Translations under genes and position numbers: made by a program | From: DATMBL01 sp050735975 | GTDB lineage: Bacteria; Desulfobacterota; Binatia; UBA9968 | NCBI GenBank assembly: GCA_050735975.1 | Contig: JBOHVS010000314.1 | Coordinates: 1-5,586 of the forward strand | Reading direction: 5' to 3' | DNA length: 5,586 nt | The notes under the pieces: model-generated | The model's input: the letters and a program-made list of their open reading frames with translations, nothing else | Databases searched by the model: none | What the model was told of the DNA's origin: nothing | In this document: in pieces, positions 1-5,429 of the stretch | Layout: each line of letters begins with the position of its first letter | How positions within the stretch are numbered: position 1 is the first letter of the stretch

Positions 1-211
1 TTTTGGGCCCGCCAAAAAGAGTTCCGCGAAGCTTCTGATATCTTTCCTCGATGTCCGGGCCGGGGGACAACTCGATCTCAACCGGCGGGGCTTCGTTTCC
101 GTTGGACTGCTCCTGAGCCGTCGACTCGATCGGTGGCGCTTCAGAACCATTGTTTTTGGTCGCTTCCTGTTGGGACTCCGATCGCCTAAAAATATCGTAA
201 GTTATACTCAT
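1..211 (-). CDS. N-terminal fragment of probable BY-type tyrosine autokinase (CpsD/CapB/XrtA-associated), truncated by window edge
   Basis: The reading frame opens with ATG at 209-211 and runs off the left edge after 70 complete codons without a stop. The protein starts MSITYDIFRRSESQQ, resembling the 'MSxIYDALRRAE' opening common in cytoplasmic polysaccharide tyrosine autokinases. A low-complexity, Pro/Glu/Gln/Asn-rich linker follows (about residues 16-48, with two APP-containing segments), then EERYQKLRGTLF (about residues 54-65), which looks like the 'E-x-YRxLRTNL' helix that precedes the Walker A P-loop in this family. The P-loop itself would lie outside the window, so no catalytic motif can be seen. 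Context supports the call: the upstream Wzz-like protein lacks a fused kinase domain, and a separate kinase usually follows such genes. In the family, the kinase autophosphorylates a C-terminal tyrosine cluster and cycles with the chain-length protein. Alternative: another ParA/MinD-like ATPase. The coding start is well supported; the product is an inference. Confidence 0.62.
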   Translation of the reverse strand, partial: MSITYDIFRRSESQQEATKNNGSEAPPIESTAQEQSNGNEAPPVEIELSPGPDIEERYQKLRGTLFGGPK

Positions 212-217
212 TTGATT

Positions 218-230
218 TCCTCGAACCTCC
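218..230 (-). promoter_or_regulatory. Ribosome binding site of the downstream kinase-like gene
   Basis: On the minus strand GAGGA (218-222) sits 6 nt before the ATG at 209-211, and a second purine core, GGAGG (226-230), lies just upstream. The nearer core has good spacing and fixes this ATG as the start. An upstream ATG at 233-236 is out of frame with it. Confidence 0.6.
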
Positions 231-303
231 TCTCATGAAGCCCCTCGACCGGATTCCTTACCTGCCAACGCTGATTTCTGATCTCTGACTTCTGCTCTCC
301 GAC

Positions 304-371
304 CTCTATCTCTCCCCTGGCTCCTTGATCCATGCTCCCTGCTTTTTTGCTCTTATTCTTACTGACCTCTG
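304..371. repeat. Composite direct repeat, copy A
   Basis: A 68-bp unit that recurs at 388-453. By eye the copies differ by two substitutions and two single-base indels, one of them in a run of six T versus five T. The unit contains the GCANGGA heptamers, the A-rich spacer and the start of an RGKCAGA block, so a whole composite segment was duplicated with a period of about 82-84 bp. Confidence 0.85.
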
Positions 372-387
372 GCTTCTGACTTCTGAT

Positions 388-453
388 CTCTATCTCTCTC
401 TGGCTCCTTGCTCCATGCTCCCTGCTTTTTGCTCTTATTCTTACTGACCTCTG
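388..453. repeat. Composite direct repeat, copy B
   Basis: The 66-bp partner of the 304-371 copy. It ends 3 bp beyond (in the direction of transcription) the ATPase stop codon at 457-459. The near-identity to copy A, compared with the degeneracy of individual heptamers, points to a recent duplication of the block. Confidence 0.85.
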
Positions 454-456
454 ACC

Positions 457-2199
457 TCAGACCTCTGATCTCTGCCTTCTGCCCTCTGACCTCTGCCCTT
501 CGTGACTGCCATTCAGATCGCCGATGACTTTGGACATCCTACTTTGAAAACCCGTTCTCAATAGCTCGTTGAGAATCTCGCTGCTAACCAGCTCGACCAG
601 GCGTTCGAGACTTCGCTTCGGCAGGGTTGTGAAGGAGTAACCGAGCGCGGCGAGCCCGTCTCGGATCACAAGCCGCGCCATGGGGCCCATGGCGTCAGTG
701 AGCGCGCTGCTCAGAACATCCAGAAATTCTGTTGGCACAGTCTCCGACTTGCCGTCGTTTGAGACTCTCTTGATCAGCCCTAACCGGTTAAGCCTAAGCA
801 AGACTTTAGCCGTGGGAAGATAAGGAAGACCCAGGCTCTGGGAGATACCCTTCACATTCCGGCGGCCATCTACCTTATTGAGGAACCGCGAATCGAGAAC
901 CGAAAGAGTTATCGGGCTATCACCGTTCGCTTTAATATCCATCACCTGAAAAACCGCCGTTTCCGGCGGCATCAGCTCGATGCTTGTTTCACTTTCGGCA
1001 GATCGCGGTTTTCCATCGTGGAGAAGTTCACCTGCAGCGCTTTGGTTTACGGCGCCGCTATTCGCGTCGCCGTTAAGACCGTTGTCCGGCTTTGAATATA
1101 GGTCGTCATTTTTGCCTTCTTCGATTGTTGCCTCGGCCGGTAATTCCATCGCACGATCGCGCCCGCGTTCAGCTCCCGGTTGAAAATCATCGGCAAGTTT
1201 ATCGGAGACCCCGGTTGCAGGGGCGACCGCTATCGCCCGCTCCCGTTTTCGTACTCCCGCTGCTTCTACGTCGATCCTCATCGACCTTTCATCAAGAACG
1301 TTGCCGGCCGTTGAATACATTTCGTGATCGGCGCGCTTTTCGGCCTCCGCCTCAAACGCTGGCTCTTTCAGCTCAATCGGCCTCCGTTCCATTCCTGACT
1401 CCAGATCATGGGCAACTTCGTCGATCACTTCGGCAGAAACAACATGCTGTAAGTTGCCATAGGCGATTAGCAGAGCGTTGTCGCATATGACGTTAACCAG
1501 CCGGGGAATGCCGTTTGAATGAAACGCAACCTTCCGAATAGCCTCAGGGGTAAATAGCCCGTCCCGTTTACAACCCACCGCCCTGAGCCGGTAATTAATA
1601 AACGGCCCGACTTCTTTTTCCTTGAGACTTTCAAGCCGGCAGTAAATCGGAATGCGTTGTCTCAGTTGACGCAGTTCCGGTTGGTCCAGCTTCGTCTTAA
1701 GCTCTGGTTGGCCGACGAGAACAATCTGGAGGAGTTTCTCAGTTGGTGTTTCCATGTTCGACAGCAGTCGAAGGTTCTCCAACACGTCCTGGCCCAGGTT
1801 TTGTGCCTCGTCAATTAATAAAACTCCTGTTCCTCCCTTCTTTCGTTGCTCAAGCAGAAATCTATTGAGAGCGCGGATTTGCCCCAGTCTTCCATCGCCC
1901 CTGCCGACTTGCAGCCGCAGTTCTTCACAAAGAAAAGTCAACAACTCCTCGAATGTCAGATTTGTGTTGTAGAAATAGACGAAGCGCGCGGTCAGCGCCA
2001 GATCGTCCATCAGCTTACGCAGCAGGGTGGTCTTGCCCGTTCCCACCTCACCCGTCAATGCGGCGAAACCTTTTCGCTCCTTAACCGCATAGAGAAGGTT
2101 GGCGTAAACTTCATTGTAGAGGGGATTACTGTAAAAAAAGCGCGGGTCGGGGGTGATATTGAAAGGCTTCTCATTGAAACCGAAAAAAGAGGCGTACAT
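457..2199 (-). CDS. ExeA/GspA-like AAA ATPase (XrtA-type locus) with linker, winged-helix-like region and a C-terminal GPxA-type domain
   Basis: A 580-residue cytoplasmic protein. Residues 1-270 are a typical ExeA-like ATPase: the opening MYASFFGFNEKPFNITPDP matches the family start, Walker A is GEVGTGKTT (50-58), Walker B is LLIDEAQ (127-133), a sensor-1-like LVGQPEL is at 161-167, an Arg-rich LRQRIPIYCRL at 179-189, and a sensor-2-like GIPRLVN at 230-236. Residues 271-415 are a charged low-complexity linker. Residues about 416-480 look like a winged helix (VDGRRNVKGISQSLGLP, then LLRLNRLGLI). Residues about 490-552 contain AMGPMARLVIRDGLAALG, like the GPxAxxxV domain at the ends of some bacterial kinases (possibly DUF8082, from memory). 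The last 13 residues come from heptamer repeats. XrtA-locus ATPases usually end soon after the AAA domain, so this is an extended version. The start lies 14 nt after the chain-length gene stop, with no clear Shine-Dalgarno, suggesting translational coupling. The exact role in polysaccharide export is not established for the family. Confidence 0.88.
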   Translation of the reverse strand: MYASFFGFNEKPFNITPDPRFFYSNPLYNEVYANLLYAVKERKGFAALTGEVGTGKTTLLRKLMDDLALTARFVYFYNTNLTFEELLTFLCEELRLQVGRGDGRLGQIRALNRFLLEQRKKGGTGVLLIDEAQNLGQDVLENLRLLSNMETPTEKLLQIVLVGQPELKTKLDQPELRQLRQRIPIYCRLESLKEKEVGPFINYRLRAVGCKRDGLFTPEAIRKVAFHSNGIPRLVNVICDNALLIAYGNLQHVVSAEVIDEVAHDLESGMERRPIELKEPAFEAEAEKRADHEMYSTAGNVLDERSMRIDVEAAGVRKRERAIAVAPATGVSDKLADDFQPGAERGRDRAMELPAEATIEEGKNDDLYSKPDNGLNGDANSGAVNQSAAGELLHDGKPRSAESETSIELMPPETAVFQVMDIKANGDSPITLSVLDSRFLNKVDGRRNVKGISQSLGLPYLPTAKVLLRLNRLGLIKRVSNDGKSETVPTEFLDVLSSALTDAMGPMARLVIRDGLAALGYSFTTLPKRSLERLVELVSSEILNELLRTGFQSRMSKVIGDLNGSHEGQRSEGRRQRSEV

Positions 2200-2213
2200 T
2201 GGCGAATCGGCGG

Positions 2214-3695
2214 TTATGCAGGGAATTTTTCTATAGTCACGAGCACGGGGAGTTCGAGTTGCTCTTCCAGCTCCTTTTCGCTGTGGATGGCGGAGTTGAA
2301 GAATTCTATCCCAAAGGCGCCCCCTACCCCCACCGCAAGACCCGTGATTGCGGCTAGAAGCATCGTGGTAGATGTCCGGCTTCCGATTGGCTGCAATGGC
2401 AAGGCTGCGCGTTCTACGATTGCGACGTTGAGCAGTTTTTCTCGATCCATCGCCTCTGATATCCGAGCCTCCTCGCTCCTTTTCTTGTAGAGGGAGTGGT
2501 TTTGCTGGTTGCGTTGCACTGCCTCCACAAGGCGATTATATTCGGAACTCTTGTCGGTGAGTTGAGCCAAACGAGTGCGGCCCGCGGCAATCTGGTTCTT
2601 AAGACTCTCTTGTTTTGCCACTAACGCCTCCGCGCGAGCCTGCGAATTCACGGCTTCTTGCTCCAGAGAACGGCGTATCGGGTTCAGTGTAATTTCTTCT
2701 CTGCCTTGTATATATGCCTGCTCGCCAGCGAGTTGGCCCCGGACAGCCTTGATTTCCTCCTTTTTGGCAGCAACTCGCCGGTCCTTTTCGGTATAAAGCT
2801 GCAGAAGATTCCGCAAATCGATCTCAAGCTGCAGCACGCGTTTACGCAGGTCTTCAGCCGAACGGTTGAGGACAGTTTCTTCTTCCATGACGATCCTCTG
2901 TGGATGCCTTGTGATCTCATCCTTGAGAAAGGCCAGCCGCATCCGCACCTCTCCCATTTCGGTCTCCGTTGCTTGCTTGTCTCTCTCCATTTGCGCTATC
3001 CGGGCAACAGTATCGTTAATCTCCTTCTCCAGGTTGACCGTTCCTTGTTCTATTCCAAACTTCCTCAGTTCCTCTGCCGTTGTCTGGAGCCGCTCGAAAT
3101 AGACACTTGCCTGGCTGTCAAAGAACCGATGGACGCCTTCAGGGCTGTTGATCTGCGCGTGTCGTTCCACATAAGAGTCGGCGATTTTGTTGACAATCTT
3201 GACCGCGCGTTCAGGATTGCTACTCCTGAAAGAGATCTCGATCAGGTTCGAATCCGTAATCGGACTGACGTCGAGGGCGCGCTGAATTGAGAAGACCGCG
3301 CCGCTGATCTCTAGTGGGGTCTTTTCCACCGACGATTCCCTTGCAAGCTCCTGGACGACTCGTTCGAGGACTTCGCGGCTGGTGATGATCTTTATTTCAG
3401 AGTTAATCGTGGAACGACTTATGGGCAAATTGACAAGCTGATCTTCGCCGCCGGGAGTGATCGACAGATAACCTCGGTCCTTTTTGACCATGGTTGTCAC
3501 CCGCGCCCTATAAGACGTCGGCTGAAAATACGACACTATAGTAACGGGTATAAAGACCGCGACGAAGGCGCTGATGATCAACCATTTCCATTTGAACAAG
3601 ACGGATAGGGCATTTCGCCCCATTGCCTCATCTCGGACGGGCCCCATGAGATAACCCTGTGGACCGGTTAGCTGTGGACCGGTTATTTGATCCAT
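2214..3695 (-). CDS. Wzz/GumC-like polysaccharide chain-length determinant (polysaccharide co-polymerase), no kinase domain
   Basis: A 493-residue inner-membrane protein that would control polymer length and connect polymerisation to the outer-membrane exporter. An N-terminal cytoplasmic segment leads to a transmembrane helix at about 35-57. A Wzz domain follows (about 60-180; SRSTINSEIKIITSREVLERVV at 93-114 is typical). Residues about 195-415 form a long periplasmic coiled coil rich in Glu, Arg, Gln and Leu. A GNVR-like tail (385-435, ending VERAALPLQP) precedes the second transmembrane helix (about 443-466). The cytoplasmic end, EKELEEQLELPVLVTIEKFPA, matches the family's 'E-x-L-E-x-x-x-x-LPVL' ending and stops without a BY-kinase domain, so the kinase must be separate; one is probably encoded at 1-211. 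ATG at 3693-3695 has AAGGA 7 nt upstream. It resembles XrtA-system chain-length proteins, but a general GumC/EpsC-type member is equally possible. Confidence 0.92.
   Translation of the reverse strand: MDQITGPQLTGPQGYLMGPVRDEAMGRNALSVLFKWKWLIISAFVAVFIPVTIVSYFQPTSYRARVTTMVKKDRGYLSITPGGEDQLVNLPISRSTINSEIKIITSREVLERVVQELARESSVEKTPLEISGAVFSIQRALDVSPITDSNLIEISFRSSNPERAVKIVNKIADSYVERHAQINSPEGVHRFFDSQASVYFERLQTTAEELRKFGIEQGTVNLEKEINDTVARIAQMERDKQATETEMGEVRMRLAFLKDEITRHPQRIVMEEETVLNRSAEDLRKRVLQLEIDLRNLLQLYTEKDRRVAAKKEEIKAVRGQLAGEQAYIQGREEITLNPIRRSLEQEAVNSQARAEALVAKQESLKNQIAAGRTRLAQLTDKSSEYNRLVEAVQRNQQNHSLYKKRSEEARISEAMDREKLLNVAIVERAALPLQPIGSRTSTTMLLAAITGLAVGVGGAFGIEFFNSAIHSEKELEEQLELPVLVTIEKFPA
3658..3685. 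repeat. Short tandem duplication in the chain-length gene 5' end
   Basis: The 13-bp word TGTGGACCGGTTA occurs at 3658-3670 and again at 3673-3685, a 15-bp period. It keeps the frame and encodes the consecutive ITGPQ and LTGPQ segments of the cytoplasmic N-terminus (residues 4-13). Confidence 0.8.
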
Positions 3696-3702
3696 ATTGA
3701 GT

Positions 3703-3707
3703 TCCTT
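3703..3707 (-). promoter_or_regulatory. Ribosome binding site of the chain-length determinant gene
   Basis: The minus strand reads AAGGA 7 nt before the ATG at 3693-3695, inside a purine-rich AGGAAGAAGGAA stretch. It supports this start over the internal Met17. Confidence 0.65.
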
Positions 3708-3752
3708 CTTCCTGTCACTGGATCTTTATTTACTATCTGCGCTTCCGGTCTT

Positions 3753-4520
3753 CTATCGCACAGACCGCATGATACCTGTCGCGGAACCGACGCTCGGGAA
3801 CAAGAACGGCATGAGATCCGTAATATGTTGCTTCACCCAAAGATCCGCTTCCGCGATCGGAGTTTTAGAAACATAGAGGACATCGTGAGGGGCCAAATAT
3901 AAGGGCTCTTTGACACCGTCCGCGATAGCCTGGGCCAGATTGAGCTTGCGGGATATAAACTTCTCGTCTGGTCCCGCCGCTCGGACCAGGATAACGCTGT
4001 CCCTTTGAGCGGTCGTCAGAAAACCACCCGCCGCAATGATTGCTTGCAGGGGGCTCAAACCCCTCCGATAAGGAATGGCGCCGGGTCTTTCCACCTCACC
4101 ACCTATATAGATAGTCCTCTCGGCAAATTTGGTGACACTCACGACCACCTCGGGCTCGCGGAGGCGATCCGAGGTCCGTTCGACCAGTAGTTTTTCCAGT
4201 TGCGTGACTGTCATCCCCCAGACATGTATCTCCCCCGCCCGTTGAGCAATAATTTTTCCGTCTGGAAGGACAGTTACCTCCTGGTTCATCTCGGGATGAA
4301 AAGTATAGCGGATCTGGATTGTGTCGCTTGGCTCAAAACGGTAATCAAGATGGGGGAAGTTGGCAGCGGCCTCAAAACGCGGAATCTCATCAGGCGTAAG
4401 GGCGGGAACCGTAACTGCAGACCCACAGCCGGATAGGCCGGGTAGAATGATAACCACTGCTGCCAATAAAATTGGCGCCAGTAAGATTTCACGCGAACTT
4501 TCATAGCGATGGTATGCCAT
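3753..4520 (-). CDS. Wza/GumB-type outer-membrane polysaccharide export lipoprotein
   Basis: Predicted 255-residue secreted lipoprotein forming the outer-membrane exit channel for the polysaccharide. From the chosen start (MAYHRYESS...) a short basic stretch leads to a hydrophobic core (ILLAPILLAAVVIILPG) and the lipobox LSGC, with the lipidated Cys at residue 32. A polysaccharide-export (PES) domain follows (about residues 59-134; YRFEPSDTIQIRY, TVLPDGKI), then an SLBB domain (about 136-190; RTIYIGGEVERPGAIPYRRG, IIAAGG). The C-terminal LWVKQHITDLMPF is like the terminal membrane helix of GumB-type members. With one SLBB domain it is of the short GumB class, not the longer Wza class. The ATG at 4518-4520 is preferred because AGGAG sits 7 nt upstream and it leaves a normal signal peptide; upstream in-frame ATGs at 4551-4553 and 4545-4547 would give 266 or 264 residues. 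The stop is TAG; the chain-length gene follows after 57 nt. Confidence 0.9.
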   Translation of the reverse strand: MAYHRYESSREILLAPILLAAVVIILPGLSGCGSAVTVPALTPDEIPRFEAAANFPHLDYRFEPSDTIQIRYTFHPEMNQEVTVLPDGKIIAQRAGEIHVWGMTVTQLEKLLVERTSDRLREPEVVVSVTKFAERTIYIGGEVERPGAIPYRRGLSPLQAIIAAGGFLTTAQRDSVILVRAAGPDEKFISRKLNLAQAIADGVKEPLYLAPHDVLYVSKTPIAEADLWVKQHITDLMPFLFPSVGSATGIMRSVR

Positions 4521-4527
4521 AACTCTA

Positions 4528-4532
4528 CTCCT
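4528..4532 (-). promoter_or_regulatory. Ribosome binding site that decides the export lipoprotein start
   Basis: The minus strand reads AGGAG (within CCAGGAG) exactly 7 nt before the ATG at 4518-4520. The competing upstream ATG at 4551-4553 has AGGA only 4 nt away, which is poor spacing, though the one at 4545-4547 would be about 10 nt from that same AGGA. Confidence 0.65.
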
Positions 4533-4562
4533 GGTCCTTTTGTTCATGATCATCGGTTCCTG

Positions 4563-4649
4563 AGGTTATAGCTCCGCCCATTAAGGCTCCGGCCTTATTT
4601 TTTGATCAACCGAAGTTATAACCTTCTCAGAACTGTGTTTCTGAGAGGG
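4563..4649 (-). promoter_or_regulatory. Cluster of potential RNA hairpins between the antiterminator and the export operon
   Basis: Three dyads are packed here in the minus-strand transcript. The first spans the antiterminator stop codon: TCTCAGAA pairs with TTCTGAGA (arms 4639-4646 and 4625-4632, 6-nt loop). The second is an 8-bp pair, AGGTTATA with TATAACCT (4617-4624 and 4563-4570). It encloses the third, TAAGGC-CGGA-GCCTTA (4582-4597), a 6-bp stem with a 4-nt loop. The first two overlap by a few bases, so they could be mutually exclusive. No T-run follows any stem in the direction of transcription, so these are not ordinary intrinsic terminators for the operon. A target for the adjacent NusG paralogue, a pause site, or a processing site are all possible. 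Confidence 0.45.
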
Positions 4650-5184
4650 ACTCGTTGCTAGCTGTTGGCCCGTACGCAACCGCGCCGCCTCTTACAAACT
4701 GGAGGGGCACGTCAACTTTAATCGGCCGGCTCAGCAACTCCATCAAGATCCTGACCCGGCCTCTGGCATCAGGCGGCTCCTGGATAATGCCGGCGAGTCC
4801 GTCGAACGGACCGCCATTTATTACAATCTCTTGCCCAACCTTTAAATTGGAGCTGGCGGTGATGACTCCCGCTGGATTTGCCTGCCGCATGAGATACGAG
4901 ACAATACTCTCGTCGACGGCTACCGGAACATCATTGAAACTGACGAAACGCTTAACGCCGGGTGACCAAGCAACACAATCGTATTCCTCGGGAATACGGA
5001 CTCGCACGAAGAGATAGTTAGGAAAGAGAGGGACTATAGGTTTGCGCGCGCGCAGAGAGGCAGGCAGAAGCAGTCGCGGGAAAAACACCTCCAGCCCTTT
5101 TGCCCGCAAATGGAATTGCGCGGAATCTTCCTTACGCGGTTTACTGTAGACGACGTACCATGCTTTGTTTTCAAAAAGCGACAT
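4627..5184 (-). CDS. NusG-family transcription antiterminator paralogue (RfaH/UpxY/LoaP type)
   Basis: A 185-residue protein with the two NusG domains. The NGN domain spans about residues 8-105: WYVVYSKPRKEDSAQFHLRA near the start, PLFPNYLFVRVRI at 52-64, and WSPGVKRFVSF at 73-83. The KOW domain spans about 113-165, with KVGQEIVINGGPFDGLAGII (115-134) followed by RVRILMELLSRPIKVDVPL. The NGN domain binds RNA polymerase and increases processivity. Specialised paralogues at the head of long polysaccharide operons act on that operon only. Being first gene of an export operon, and the SKPRKE sequence after WYVV, point to a specialised paralogue and not housekeeping NusG, which normally sits beside secE and ribosomal protein genes. 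A 20-residue polar tail extends past KOW. ATG at 5182-5184 fits the NGN start, but no strong Shine-Dalgarno precedes it. Its DNA or RNA target cannot be read from the protein. Confidence 0.9.
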   Translation of the reverse strand: MSLFENKAWYVVYSKPRKEDSAQFHLRAKGLEVFFPRLLLPASLRARKPIVPLFPNYLFVRVRIPEEYDCVAWSPGVKRFVSFNDVPVAVDESIVSYLMRQANPAGVITASSNLKVGQEIVINGGPFDGLAGIIQEPPDARGRVRILMELLSRPIKVDVPLQFVRGGAVAYGPTASNESLSETQF

Positions 5185-5222
5185 TCAGCGGTTCATTCAA
5201 AACTATTCTCGACGGCGTTTTG

Positions 5223-5238
5223 AGCAAACAAGATGCCA
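5223..5238 (-). promoter_or_regulatory. Sigma-54 (RpoN) promoter for the operon
   Basis: The minus strand reads TGGCATCTTGTTTGCT, against the consensus TGGCACGNNNNTTGCW. GG occupies -25/-24 and GC -13/-12, exactly 10 bp apart, and the -12 element TTGCT is complete. Only the less conserved C and G at the end of the -24 box differ. The predicted start of transcription is about 5212, giving a leader of about 28 nt before the antiterminator ATG. Exosortase/PEP-CTERM systems are known to be associated with a sigma-54-dependent regulator pair (PrsK/PrsR), which fits this operon type. Confidence 0.68.
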
Positions 5239-5327
5239 GGGGGCGGAACTACGCACCGGCGCACTTATGTCACCGAAACATCAGCAGAAATGTTTACTTG
5301 AAAGGAGCGAGGGTGCTTGGAAGAAAT

Positions 5328-5343
5328 CGGCCAGACCTGGCCG
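5328..5343. promoter_or_regulatory. Perfect dyad, candidate activator site 1
   Basis: CGGCCAG-AC-CTGGCCG is a perfect 7+2+7 inverted repeat centred about 124 bp upstream of the predicted sigma-54 transcription start. This is the usual distance for an upstream activating sequence bound by a sigma-54 enhancer-binding protein. The identity of the activator is unknown. Confidence 0.45.
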
Positions 5344-5411
5344 CTTTAGGTGGGAAGACAAAAAGAGGCGTGATTAAGTTTGACTTGAGTTGTTTTCAAA
5401 ATGAAGACAAT

Positions 5412-5429
5412 CTTGGCCGATCGGTCAAG
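5412..5429. promoter_or_regulatory. Imperfect dyad, candidate activator site 2
   Basis: CTTGGCCGATCGGTCAAG is an 18-bp palindrome with a single mismatched pair, centred about 209 bp upstream of the predicted transcription start and 85 bp (about eight helical turns) from the dyad at 5328-5343. Both contain TGGCCG. It could be a second activator-binding site. Confidence 0.35.

Larger units (their letters stand above)
270..498. repeat. Degenerate heptanucleotide repeat array
   Basis: Read on the minus strand, this stretch is built mostly of 7-bp units of consensus RGKCAGA (GGTCAGA, GGGCAGA, AGTCAGA, GATCAGA and similar). Three blocks keep perfect 7-nt phase: 443-498 (8 units), 361-388 (4 units) and 270-304 (5 units). 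Between them is a second, GCANGGA-type heptamer family (GCAGGGA, GCATGGA, GCAAGGA) and an A-rich AAGAATAAGAGC spacer. The array resembles the short tandemly repeated repetitive (STRR) heptamers described in filamentous cyanobacteria and also seen in other genomes. It fills nearly all of the 245-nt gap between the ATPase and the kinase-like gene and enters the ATPase reading frame. No hairpin, promoter or gene was recognised inside it. Function is unknown; slippage-driven length variation is expected for such arrays. Confidence 0.85.

Noticed and set aside
270..498. CRISPR-like array
   Set aside because: Units are 7 bp, degenerate and contiguous; there are no unique spacers of 30-40 bp and no cas genes.
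1846..2490. 214-codon plus-strand frame
   Set aside because: Lies antisense across the ATPase N-terminus and the chain-length gene 3' end, both of which have clear family motifs; a shadow frame.
2658..3290. 210-codon plus-strand frame
   Set aside because: Antisense to the coiled-coil coding part of the chain-length gene; no domain seen.
4582..4603. Possible intrinsic terminator on the plus strand (TAAGGC-TCCG-GCCTTA followed by six T)
   Set aside because: The shape is right for rightward transcription but no rightward gene exists here, the stem is only 6 bp, and for the leftward operon the T-run is on the wrong side. Kept only as part of the hairpin cluster.
4565..4621. TATAAC words as -10 boxes of an internal promoter before the export gene
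   Set aside because: No acceptable -35 box at 16-18 bp was found upstream of either word; they are better explained as arms of the inverted repeat.
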